DNA from: Pyropia yezoensis
Taxonomy: Eukaryota; Rhodophyta; Bangiophyceae; Bangiales; Bangiaceae
Assembly (NCBI GenBank): GCA_009829735.1
Contig: CM020619.1
Coordinates: forward strand, 31,021,751 to 31,085,750
Direction of reading: 5' to 3'
DNA length: 64,000 nucleotides
The notes beneath the pieces were generated by a model. The model did no database searches and was not told the DNA's origin. It saw only the letters and a list, made by a program, of their open reading frames with translations. Made by a program: the position numbers and the translations under genes. Shown one piece after another: positions 21,870-31,846 of this stretch (positions are counted from its first letter, which is position 1; each line of letters begins with the position of its first letter).

Positions 21870-22331
21870 TTGCAGTTTTCCCAATTTTGGCCGATCCGGA
21901 CAAGAACAAGAACAACAGTCCACTGACCAATGACATGCCTCACAGGATGCCTCTCTGACCAATGAGAGCTCCGAATCAGCCTCCATTGTTGTGCAAACAG
22001 TAAGATCTGCGACTTTCCTGGAACTCCGAGCACATGAAGGGGAGAACCTGAGTGGAACAGACACCAAGACAAGCTGGACAACTGTTCCGGAGAGGAACGA
22101 GCCGATGTGGGGGGAATCTTCGGCGATCTCAGCCGAGAGAACAACAGTGTTTTGACCAATCAGCGATTGGTAAGAGGCCCACTGTGGCTGCAGCCAATCA
22201 TCTGCTCTGGGCGATCGGGCCCCTAGAGCATGCGATTGGCTCGCCCTCACCTGCCAGCACGCGATTGGCTCACATAGTTGTTCATGCAGTGTTGTTCTTG
22301 TCCGGATCGGCCAAAATTGGGAGAACAGCAA
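21870..22331. mobile_element. Miniature inverted-repeat element MITE1 (CCAAT-rich)
   Basis: 462 bp bounded by about 41-bp inverted repeats: TTGCAGTTTTCCCAATTTTG with GCCGATCCGGACAAGAACAA on the left, and its complement, with two mismatches, ending GGGAGAACAGCAA on the right. Flanks are TA (left) and TT (right), consistent with a slightly decayed TA duplication. It contains no reading frame of note. CCAAT/ATTGG pentamers occur nine times by my count. TA duplication plus long inverted repeats suggests a Tc1/mariner-related non-autonomous family. Confidence 0.75.
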
Positions 22332-22348
22332 TTCATCGTCGGTTACTA

Positions 22349-22799
22349 TTGCAGTTTTCCGAATTTTGTCTCATGTGGACAAGAGCAAGAGCAAGTGTAC
22401 AAGAGCAAGGGCGAATCGCATGCTCACAGCAGAGGGCTTACCAATGACGTGCTGCAACACGTCTGTCGGAAGAACCTGACGATTGGCTATGGCCACAACT
22501 GCTCTCGCAACGAACGCTGGTTGGTCAAAACACTCTTGTTTTTTCATCGGATCTCGCCGGTTGGCCCTTTATCTCAGGTCATCTCTGTCAAGAACAGTCC
22601 GAAGCGCTCAGACGGTGCTTGTTTTGCCATCGAAGTGGTCAGAAATCCCGAGAGAACCCCCGATCACACTGTTCGTACACCAACGGACCCTCATGCAGAG
22701 CAGTTATTGGCCAGAGAGGCAGCATCTGAGTCATATCATTGGTCAAACACAGTTTGCTCTTGCTCTTGTCCACATGGGACAAAATTGGGAGAACTGCAA
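22349..22799. mobile_element. Miniature inverted-repeat element MITE2, sister of MITE1
   Basis: 451 bp with about 47-bp inverted repeats (TTGCAGTTTTCCGAATTTTG with TCTCATGTGGACAAGAGCAA; right end complement with few mismatches), flanked by TA on both sides (22347-22348 and 22800-22801). Its ends are clearly related to those of MITE1, 17 bp away, but the interiors differ. Five CCAAT/ATTGG pentamers. No coding capacity is visible. Confidence 0.8.
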
Positions 22800-22801
22800 T
22801 A

Positions 22802-24435
22802 CATGATACGATCGTCGGACAGGCATCAGACGGCACACAGACATCCGACACAGCGATCGGTCCGACAGTAGGGAGAGTTTGTTGCAACTCTTGTCGTAAG
22901 CTTGTGACTATCTCGGGAGGTCGCTTGTCCGTCCAGCACTCGCCACACGGCATCTCACAAGGTGGGCGGATTGTGTCTTGTTTCGCAAGGTTTTGACCAC
23001 AACCTGCGGGATCAGCACCGTGTATTTTTAGTGGAACCAAAGCTGTAATCAGAATGTGACGCAGCCAAAAGGCCGTGTTGTCTGGGAACGAGCTGTCACC
23101 ACAGCAGGGGCAGGCACACTCGCCTGTGCTCGCCAGCTCACCGTAGCGGCGTGCACGTAGCGCAAGAAGGTGCCTGTTGACGATGCTGGGGGGAGGGAGT
23201 CGAAGCTCACAAGGACCGCCGCTGATTCGCGCACTCGGCCGCGGATGAGCCGTCTCACCCCCAGTGTGCACCCTGCCGCAGGAGAGGGCTCCAGCCGAAA
23301 GTGCACAACGCTGTTCGGTGGCCTGCCGTGCCGGGTCGTCTTTCACCATTTTTTCGTAAGTCCGCACTCTGCATCAGCGCTCGGAGAGTACCTCTTAGAG
23401 GTGGACAAGGAGGTGCGTGTGGAGGGCCTCTGGAGCATGCCAGCCGGCCAGGTGTCCTTGTCACGGCTTTTCGTTATTTTGCAGATCTTATCACAAGTGA
23501 GAAGAAGTGGTGAGATCTCTAGCCGACCGGACTTGACAGGTGATGGAAAGGTGACTGGGAGATCCCAAGAGACAGTCACAAGCTTGTCACAGGCTGACAA
23601 CAAAAGCCCTCTAGTAGGCTCCCATTGTGCGACAGTCCCGTACGACAATTTCGGCGTCAAGGCGCTCATCTGGGGGGGGTGTCTTGTATGAGCGCCACGG
23701 CCCAGACGATCGAATAAACGATCGAATAAGACGAGAGCGATGAAAGGAAGAACGCTCGCAGTCATGTGTCTCGGAGGCTTGTGGCCATACTGCCATTCTG
23801 CTGTCGACTGTCGAGCTCTCACAGAAGAAGAAAGCCGACGATTCCCCCACCTGCCAGCCGAGATGCATTAGCGGCACCGCTCACCGCTGCGCAGGCCACC
23901 CCCCCCCCATTTTTTGGCCCTTGCCGCCGCTGGGCCTCACCTTTCTGAAGCTGAGGCTTTCGGCTAGAACACATCTGTGAGGAACCACCCACACTTGGGC
24001 AGCCCTCAACGTACTCGTGATGGTGTCAGCGACCCGTGCCAGCCAATAGGGCGACAGGGTGCGGGGAAGAGGATGAAGATGGTGACGGTGGTGGGTCTGG
24101 GCTAGAAGACGGCGCGACGTCGGTGGTGATCGAGAGGGGTTCAAAGGGTTAAGGTCGTCTTTGGTCTGTGTCTGTGGTTGCCCCTCCGGTCTCCCCCGGT
24201 GACGCCGACACCCACGCACTATATACTCGCGTCGGGGCACCCGAGGTGCCCCAAAGCATGCGTTTCCCCGTCACGCCGCCGGTAGGCACAAAACGGCCCA
24301 AGAACAAAGCATGGCGTTCAACAAAAAACATGGGCGGGTGTGCGCACTAAAGGAGTGCAGCCCTAGTTTGCCCCAAACAAAGGGGTCCGGCGTGCAGCGC
24401 CTAGTGGGCCGTCCCAGCCGGCCCCAGACGGTCGG
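22802..24435. other. Unassigned DNA left of the retroelement nest
   Basis: No gene recognised. A minus-strand frame at about 23367-22810 codes for a Cys-containing protein (CACPCCGDS near 23100, later CEMPCGECW), but it runs on into MITE2 and has no match I know; other frames at 23170-23822 are equally unconvincing. A TATATA sequence at about 24219 lies in a GC-rich setting. Homology to element D starts abruptly at 24436. Confidence 0.35.
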
Positions 24436-26950
24436 GTATCGCGCATCCTGGAGAGCCCGGGTATTAGCCTCGAGTGCTCCCAGTTTACCTGATGTGATCT
24501 GGTGACCCAGGTACTCGACGGTCTGTTGGACGATGGCGCACTTCTTGAGACGCAGGGTTACCCCGGCGTTCCGCAACAGGGTGAGTACCTCGTCGACGTG
24601 CTGCACGTGGTCATCCATGTAAACCAAGAAGACGATGAAGTCGTCGAGGTACACCAGCCAGTTACGCCACTTCACTCCCGACAGTATAATGTCGATGGCC
24701 CGCTGGAAGGTGGCGGGGGCGTTGGACTATCCGAAGGGCATCCTTAGGATCTCGTACACTCCGCTGTGACAGACAAACGCTGTCTTGGGGATATCCTCCT
24801 CTGCCACTGGCATCTGCCAGTAGCCGGCATTGCAGTCGATAATGGTAAACACTGTGGCTTCCCCCAGGGAGTCGATACACACGTCCATCCTTTGTAAAAG
24901 GTATGAGTCCTTCTTGGTGACCAAGTTGAGGCGTCGATAATCGATGCAGAACCGGGGGGTTTTATCCTTCTTCGGTACGATGACGACTGGGGCGCCCCAC
25001 TCCGACATCGAGGGTCGGATCACCTTAGCTTCGCTCATCATCTTCGATTCCCCGTCAAGGATCTCTCGTTGCATACGTCCCGCTCGGTACGGTTGCAACT
25101 GGGCGGGTCGTGCGCCTGGTACCAGGTCTATACGACGTTGGGTTGCCCCGATGGTACCCAGGGCCCCGCCGGTCCACATGAAGTCATGCTTTCCTAGCAT
25201 CCGTCGTACCCCTTCGGCTACCGAAGAGGTAAGGTGGTCGAGGCCAGCATCGGCCGGGGCCTTCAAGGCCTCTTGGTCCTTCGGCGGATTGTCCGCCGGA
25301 GCTGGGGGTTGACCAGACTTCCCGATGTCGTGTTCCTCCAGCTCAGTGGTCTCGGTGACCGCCAGTACTTCAAGTAGTTCCTCTTGACCTTCCTCGTCAG
25401 GGGCAAGGATGTCTCCTTCGTATAGCTTGGCTATCCCGGGGATAGCTCCTTTCGGAAGGGTGACTGCCTTACGGCGATATTTCGCCATCACGAGCAGTGA
25501 CGACCCCCCCGCTGGGAGGTCTGCGATACCATTGGCCATCGTCAACCCATAAAGCTTGTAGGTTAGTAGGTTGGACTGGACTCTGCAGATGCCTGCGAGG
25601 CCGCAGTTAACCGGGAGGAATGTCTCCGATAACGGCTCAAAGCGAGTCTGCTTGGCCAGCCGGAATATCTTCGGCTCTACGCTTGCGTACACCTCAGCCA
25701 CGTTACCGTGGCTCCCTTGTAGCTTCTGGTCCCTGACGATAGCTGTCTGTACTCGCTTCGTCCCGTCGGCCTCTTGTAGCTCAACGGTCCTCCGGCCTGG
25801 CCGTATTGCATACACGTGAACGTTGATGAAGGTGCACCCCAGTATGGCCGATTTATGAAGAATGATGAGATTCATAAGGGGGTTCACAGCAGGTCGCAGC
25901 AGCATTCCACCGAAGTACCAATGTTTCCCCCCTTCCCATTGGCTGCCGCTCAATCGCAGGAGCAGGTATCGCATACGTCTCATCCGATTCGGCGCTCCTC
26001 GTCTGACCCCTTTCCGATCGACTTTCCAGGGCTGTGCCCGAGTGACGGATCCCCCCCACAACGGGAAATTAACTGGCACAGTACTCCGTAGTGGCCTCCT
26101 GTGAGCACGTCACGACAGCCCGTACTTGCTGCAAGCCCGTCCGTGCAACTGCAGACTATTTTGTACTGGCCAATCAGCGCCCTAGAATCGGCCTCATTTC
26201 GCGGCACCTGGCCTCGGACCGATGTTGTGAGCCCCTGACAGCAGTCCTCTACAAGACTGGGCCGGTCTGTGCAGACGGGAGACTTTTTGGCCGGTCTCAC
26301 ATCAAGGCATCACACGGATACGACACGGATTTGCGGTGTTGGATGTGGTTCGGCCAAGGCCGCGGGCACCGCCGGAGAATTTTTGTGGCCCAGAATGCGT
26401 GCGCACTTGGCGACTGTTCTGGGAGATCCTGCTGTGAACCCCCTTACGTAACTGATCATTCTTTGGAAAGCGGCCATGTGCAGGGCACGGATAGGGTCTT
26501 ACATACCAGGAATTCGACTTCCGTGGTGAATTCCGCGATGGTGACCCGCAGCGACATCGCTGCGGTCGTACAAATGAGACGACCATTCGCGTCCTTGATC
26601 GTGGGTCCCCGGGTCACTCTGACTCGCGGGAGCCACTTGTCCGGGAGGGTATCCTTCCGGATAAAGTTAGGCCCCGCCCCTGTATCTAGTACAGGGTAAT
26701 AAGATCGGGTCGACTGATCGTCAACCCCCAGTGCGGGTGAGACCTTGAAGTTCTCCAAGGTGAACAGTACGTGGCCTCTACCGATATCCGGTGTAGCTCG
26801 GGCATCCTGGACAGGGCCCTTGGCTGGTTCAATGTGACGGGGCTTCCCGTCCTCGCCTCTCTTTCTTGGAGGTTGGTCATCATTCCCCTGACGTCGTGTC
26901 GTCGGGGCCGGAAGGTGTACCCGGGGATTGATGCGGCGCCGGCTCAACCG
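24436..26950 (-). pseudogene. Pol of element D: protease and reverse transcriptase, truncated and interrupted
   Basis: The minus strand gives a leader like that of B1 (RRRINPRVHLPAPTTRRQG), the protease motif LDTGAG (about 26690), then after the insertion at 25846-26475 the rest of the protease region (ILGCTFIN) and the reverse transcriptase (CIDYRRLNLVTKKDSY, VYLDDFIVF). The frame is lost near 24725 by a stop and again at the cut, after LGHQIT.GKLG.LEANTRAL. RNase H, integrase and the 3' end are absent. Non-functional. Confidence 0.8.
25846..26475. mobile_element. Inverted-repeat element MITE3 inside D pol
   Basis: About 630 bp interrupting the D protease between the codons for SVPC and ILGC; B1 has no such insert at the same place. 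The two ends are inverted copies of each other over about 48 bp (GGCCG.TTT...AAGAATGAT...TAAGGGGGTTCACAGCAGG). The target duplication is short and not certain (AT or ATG). The inside has no convincing frame. Its ends differ from MITE1 and MITE2, so it is another family. Confidence 0.7.
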
Positions 26951-27030
26951 CGCTTTCCGTGGAGCTGTCCCCGCGGCAGTGCAGGGTGGCTTGCTAGGGT
27001 TGCACGAGCGACCCCGTATCGCCCTTCTTC

Positions 27031-28820
27031 TTACTCGATTCCCGCACGTGGCCGGGTACTGTCTTCCGGGATATCCAGGAGAGGAGGTGCCTCCTCGACT
27101 GCCAGTACTCCCCCTGGAGCTTGCTGCCTACACGGTGCTGGTGCTCTGGCGGGATACCCCCCAATGGGTGCCTTGCGTTGCGCCGCTGCCCGTCAAGACT
27201 CCTCCGGGATGAGCGGGCATGAGGACACCCAGTGTTGGGGGTCTCCGCACAACATACATCCGGAGGTACCGGTCGTCCCGGGGGTCCGCGTCGAGGTGGC
27301 TCCATAGGTCCGGTTGCCTGCCTCGGGCGCGCAAGTGCCTGCCCCCTGGTAGGCCTTGGGTTCTAGTGCCAAACGGAACATGGACTACCCCAACCGGTTG
27401 GTCCTTCCCGCGATCTGCGGAGGTGCCTCCGTACGCACCGCCTATGTTGGCAAGGGTTGATGTGGGTTGCCAGTAACCGGGGAGTACCCCGTAGTCCGCA
27501 CATACGGGACGCGACGACCCGCACCCTCGTTGACCTGGAGCTGGGTCCCAACCGGGGCGATGTACGCTACCGTACCTTGTTCATCAATCACCGGCGTAGC
27601 CGGTAGCAACAGGCGGCCCTGTTGGTCGACCAGAGGTTCGTTCTCATCCATGGGGGCGTACTCGGTTGCCACCAGTACTGGTGCGGCCTTGCGTTCCACC
27701 TTCTCTTGACTCGGTACCGGGTTAAGATTGAGCTTGCTCCCCTCACCCTTGGGTTTCGGGGCTAAAGCACACTCCGGGTGCAGCACCTGGTAGGCGTCCC
27801 CCAGGGACTTGCACATGTGCATCAGCCGACTGAAGTTCGTCCGAGCCGTATTGGCTCCCCGTGCGTATATCCGCACGTAGTTGGGTACTCCTGTGAACAG
27901 GATGGCCCGTAGCTCCCCTTCTCCGAAGAGCCTCCCCAGCTCGTAGTTGAGCTCTTGGATCTGGCGTCCGAACATCTCCTCATCCTCCCAGGACTGGGCG
28001 GTGCCGGTGCGAAGGGCCCGGTAGTGGTCTTCGCACTTGTCCTCACTGAGGTAGCTGCTCAGCAGCTCCTTCAGAATACCACGGTAATCCATGGGGATGG
28101 CTGCGACCCTCATTCCCGGCATCGGGGATGCCTGGGCAAGGATGCCCCATACCCGGTCATCAACAAAGAACGGGAGGATCTCCAGGGCTAGCCCCTCGTT
28201 AACGAGTGCCAAGTCTGCGGCTGCCTTGAAGCTGGTCAGGAAGCCAATGACAGCCAACGAGCGTCCGTTCGGGCCCCCGAACATAGGGACTCCCTTCATC
28301 AGGGTCTGCATAGAGCGGATCGCTCGATGCAAGGTAGAATGCATCGAGTCCGATACGGTAGTGGAGCGGTCTTCCAAACGATACCGTTCCTGAGTCAGTA
28401 CCGACCGGAAGACTTCGTTGACAATTTCCGTGTCTGCGTCCTGGATATCCAGTCGCTTGTCCAGTTGAAAAGTAAACTCATCGGACTCCAATCGCTTCAG
28501 TAAGCGCCCAGTAACCTGCGCTGTTATAGCTTGCACCAGTGAAACTGGTACTCCCGGCATCGACACCTCGGGTACCCGAGTTGCATGGCTTCCTCCGTCG
28601 GGGGGGTACTGCGATAGGGTACTGCCCCCCCCCATAGCCGACTCTGCCCCGGCGTAAGTATCCGCCGGGCCGTGTCCGCGGAGTCCGCTCCGGGTACTCC
28701 GAGCGTAGCGCTCCGTGTGATTCCGTTCCAACTCGGCTGACGAGTCGGATCCATAACCCGCCGTGTCCGTGGGTTTTACGTGGGTAGCTGCAACGCGGTC
28801 GACCCCGGTGTGGCGTTGTG
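27031..28820 (-). pseudogene. Gag of element D, several nonsense codons
   Basis: One minus-strand frame follows B1 Gag closely: the GYGSDSSAE...HTERYARS stretch, the capsid-like region (RRL-type VLTQERYRLEDRSTT, MFGGPNGR, GILKELLSSYLSEDK, YVRIYARGANTARTNFSRLMHMCKSLGDAY) and the CCHC zinc knuckle CMLCGDPQHWVSSC near 27250. Stops in the frame include TAG near 27441 (B1 has TGG) and another TAG near 27390 and after PEES. It ends with TAA at 27033-27031, as in B1. The N-terminal 130 residues are missing here because A2 is inserted at 28825. Confidence 0.8.
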
Positions 28821-28825
28821 GCCCT

Positions 28826-29396
28826 TGTGGTATAAAACTCGATCCTCTCAGACACGTGTCAATATCCCTCGGGGGAAAGGGACAGGTAACATAGAAAGGG
28901 GAACTACGAGAATGGTATGCCTGTTGCCTCACGTGCCTGCTCGCAGAGCAAACAGATACGCACGGTAGTGCACACGGGGAAGAGAAAGCAAACGCGCAGT
29001 TGTCTTTTTCCCTGAGGGCGCAGGCCAAGGGCGCCTCGCTGTCCCTCTTAACGTGCATCTGGGGGAGCCTCGGCACTTTGGCCCAGTAGCCCCCCCCTAA
29101 CCCCGAGTGGCTCCGACCCGAGTCTAACCTCGTCAGGTCGGGGGCCACTATCACTACTAATTCTATTCCCACTCACTAATCTCACACTCAAATTCTCTCA
29201 AATCAAGTCCCTCACAAGTATGCAAAAACCCATCAGAAATCCCTCTCTCACGTGTGGATAGCGTAGTCCACCGCATCCCAGTGCCGGGCACGGGCCACGG
29301 CCGCCAGCCATCACCACACGGCGGGCGTGTACTGGCACTTGGTGCCCTCTGGTTGCAGTCCCGGGTCGGCGCCAAGTCGGGGCCAGGGATGCTACA
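28826..29396 (-). repeat. 3' LTR of A2
   Basis: 571 bp, inverted relative to 7621-8191; starts TGTGGTATAAAACTCG and ends GGGATGCTACA on the plus strand. The plus-strand TATAAAA at 28831-28837 points toward the antisense gene at 29584. The family-A hairpin is kept with one mismatch (about 29105-29149). Confidence 0.92.
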
Positions 29397-29583
29397 TAGC
29401 TCCTTCCCTAGTCCGGCACGTCCTCGGGCCGAACCAGGTGCCACCGTGCATAGCCTCGAGCACGTCCACACCGGTGCCGAGGTCGAGCGCCTTCACCCCG
29501 GCTACGACCACCTGCTCCGATTCTGCCCCCCCCCCCCTTTCTCCTTCACCTTGGCCCTCTCGTTCCCCCGGAGTCTGGACGTC

Positions 29584-31701
29584 ATGTCCAGTTCCGAGAT
29601 CCAAGCTGGGCCCGTGGTTCCGGCGGCGAGTGTTGCGGAGGAGAACTCGGGTAGTCGTGCCCCTCTCCTGCCTCCGGTTCCTCGGGTGTGCGTGTCGGCG
29701 CCGGTTGCCACGGCGGGGACGGATCGAGTTCCCCCGGCTTCCGCGATGCACCCCGTCGAGACCCCCCCGGTGGGTCTCCCGGAGATGCTTCTTGGGCAGG
29801 ATCCTCTGGCGGCCCGGCGTTACTCCACGGTGGTCGGCAACGCCGGCGCGGCCCAATGCCAGCAGGATTGCATGGACCTCTGGCGCAAGGAACTCCAGCG
29901 CGGGGTCTTGACCGAGATGGACAAGGCTCGTCTTCATACGGCGGACCAGATGCGCCTGGCACAAGACCGCTCCCAGAGCTTCTCGGGTTCCTCTTGGGTT
30001 GCTCACCTGGAGGATCTCCCCTTCGCGCTGGTGCTGGATCTACCCTTGACCGAGCGTCGCGTGTCCGCGTCCGTTCTCCGGTGGCCGGAGGAGGAAGGGT
30101 ACGTCCACCGGGCACTCAAGGTCTGGGACGAGGCGCTCAAGGGGTCGGGGAGCCTGAACTGCGACCCCCGTCCGAGCATGGTCGCTCTGGAGCCGCCTTT
30201 CCTGACCCGGAAGTACTCCAAGTTGTCGCCGGCGCGGGAGCAAGGCGAGCGACGCGGCCGCCAGCGTGACTTCATCGTGAGCTGCAATCATCAGGAGTTC
30301 TTGAAGCTGGAAAAGGCCAACCGGGCGGCGTACTACCCCAAGGTCATCCCGCAGCAGCAGGAAATCGAGATCCCAGTCGGGTTTGCTCCATCCAGCATCC
30401 CCTTCACCTGGTACTTCTTGGACGCCTTGACCCAGGCGTCGATCAAGGGCTTCTTCCACTCGATCCCGTACATGATGTACACGTCCGAGATGACAGTCTT
30501 GGCGGCCAACCACTGGCTTCACGACGTCTTGGTGTCCAACCGGCTTTGGTTTCTCCCTGACCTCCTGATGGTCTGGATTGTCGACAAGTTGACCGTCGAC
30601 TTCCTGTGCAGCCAAGACGAGGAGTACAAGGAGCTCTTCCAGGCGATGATCGACTTCCGGCGTCTGGTGCCGGTGCATGACCGGAACGTCTTGAACGCGA
30701 TTGCCGACCAGAAGCGCCCGCGTCGGGATGGCTTCGGTTGGGCGCAGGTGGTCTACCAGTCTTCTCCGGCCAAGGTGCAGCTGGCGACGCCGCTTCCGGC
30801 GTGGCCGCAGCTAGGTAGCTTTCCTGCCCCGGCCGCCCTTGATCTTCTGCCAGTTGGGCCGCCGGTGCAGGAGTCGGGATGGGCCGCGGCGGTCGGTCAG
30901 GCGTCTGCGGCGGCTCCGCTTCCTCCTGTTGCACCTGTCGCCCCGGTGGCCTCGCCTGAACCGTCGCCGGCGCGTTCGCGCCCTGTTCCGGCTGTGCCGG
31001 TACTTCAGGCTCCTCCGGCACCGCGCCTGTCTGCGGCGAGTCTGGGGGTGGCCGTGCGGTCGCCGACTACTCCGGCCGCTCTGCCTCGGACGCCTTCTTC
31101 GAACGCCGGCGGCGCTGTGCCTCCGCTGGAGTTGGGTACTCCGGTTTCTGGGGCCGTTGTGGACCGTCCGGTAGTGTCATCCTCGGGGCGGTTAGAGATC
31201 CCGGCGCCGACTCTGCGCCTTACCCGCTTCCGGGTGCCTGACTGGTACCTGAACCAAGGTGGCCCGACATGCGACCAGTACGACGTCGGTATGATTGAAG
31301 ACCAGCTGGGTCGTCGTCCGGTGCAGGTTGAAGGCGTCTGGTCTTCCCTGGTGCTGGATGCTTACGCCAGCGTCTTGAACAACGTGGTCGACCGGGTGTT
31401 TGCTTGCGCGGACAGCGGCCAGATGTCGGACAGCCCGGTGGTTGGCGAACTTCCGGCGACTTTGACGCGGCATGGCTTGGCCCAGCAGTGGTCAGAGACC
31501 TTCACTGGATTCCAGGGGCGCCGACGGGCATATCTGGATGAGCGGGAGCCCCCGGCAACTACCGGTACTACTCCGATGGCGTCATACCGGGATGCACCGC
31601 GTCCACCGCACTACGTCATCCCGTCTTCCTCCGGATCCCGTCGTGCCGCGGAGGCAGCGCCGGAGGACACTCCCGCGGCTCAGTGTCCGCGCCGGGAGTA
31701 G
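29584..31701 (+). CDS. Antisense gene of A2, intact 705-codon reading frame, unknown function
   Basis: The same protein as at 7433-5316, on the strand opposite to the A2 pol gene: ATG at 29584 (MSSSEIQAG), 705 codons, no stop or frameshift. In-frame ATGs upstream, in the LTR at 29254 and 29390, would extend it. A1 and A2 proteins have no length difference; changes cluster in the Pro/Ala-rich parts, whereas long stretches of the core (for example PSSIPFTWYFLDALTQAS and the DEEYKELFQAMIDF region) are identical. That two separate copies both stayed open while gag and pol decayed is the main reason to treat it as a real gene. No known domain; location and role of the product are unknown. Confidence 0.78.
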   Translation: MSSSEIQAGPVVPAASVAEENSGSRAPLLPPVPRVCVSAPVATAGTDRVPPASAMHPVETPPVGLPEMLLGQDPLAARRYSTVVGNAGAAQCQQDCMDLWRKELQRGVLTEMDKARLHTADQMRLAQDRSQSFSGSSWVAHLEDLPFALVLDLPLTERRVSASVLRWPEEEGYVHRALKVWDEALKGSGSLNCDPRPSMVALEPPFLTRKYSKLSPAREQGERRGRQRDFIVSCNHQEFLKLEKANRAAYYPKVIPQQQEIEIPVGFAPSSIPFTWYFLDALTQASIKGFFHSIPYMMYTSEMTVLAANHWLHDVLVSNRLWFLPDLLMVWIVDKLTVDFLCSQDEEYKELFQAMIDFRRLVPVHDRNVLNAIADQKRPRRDGFGWAQVVYQSSPAKVQLATPLPAWPQLGSFPAPAALDLLPVGPPVQESGWAAAVGQASAAAPLPPVAPVAPVASPEPSPARSRPVPAVPVLQAPPAPRLSAASLGVAVRSPTTPAALPRTPSSNAGGAVPPLELGTPVSGAVVDRPVVSSSGRLEIPAPTLRLTRFRVPDWYLNQGGPTCDQYDVGMIEDQLGRRPVQVEGVWSSLVLDAYASVLNNVVDRVFACADSGQMSDSPVVGELPATLTRHGLAQQWSETFTGFQGRRRAYLDEREPPATTGTTPMASYRDAPRPPHYVIPSSSGSRRAAEAAPEDTPAAQCPRRE

Positions 31702-31846
31702 TAGTTGGAGGCAAGGAGGGTGAGGGTCTTGGGAGAAGCGAGGAGGGAAGAGGCGGATAGAAGGGTTGCTCGAGCGGGTGCTTGTTTTCCTTGATTGTTC
31801 CATGCTTGTATTGCGTGTTCTCCTTGATATACCCGTTCCCTTCTTC
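31702..31846. other. Spacer between the convergent A2 genes
   Basis: 145 bp between the stop of the antisense gene (31701) and the end of pol (31847), the inverted counterpart of 5171-5315. No separate feature seen. Confidence 0.5.

Larger units (their letters stand above)
24436..28825 (-). mobile_element. Family-D Ty3/gypsy element (B-like), broken
   Basis: Gag and the front half of pol, clearly related to B1 at the protein level but diverged. Homology stops at 24436, in the region after the reverse transcriptase, so the back of pol and the 3' LTR are lost. On the other side it is interrupted at 28825 by A2, whose duplication GCCCT (28821-28825 and 49206-49210) says that D sequence resumes at 49211. 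A 630-bp inverted-repeat element splits the protease. Confidence 0.75.

Noticed and set aside
27442..29172. D Gag joined to an N-terminus inside the A2 LTR
   Set aside because: The first about 115 codons are LTR sequence of A2; the fused frame is an accident of the insertion at 28825.
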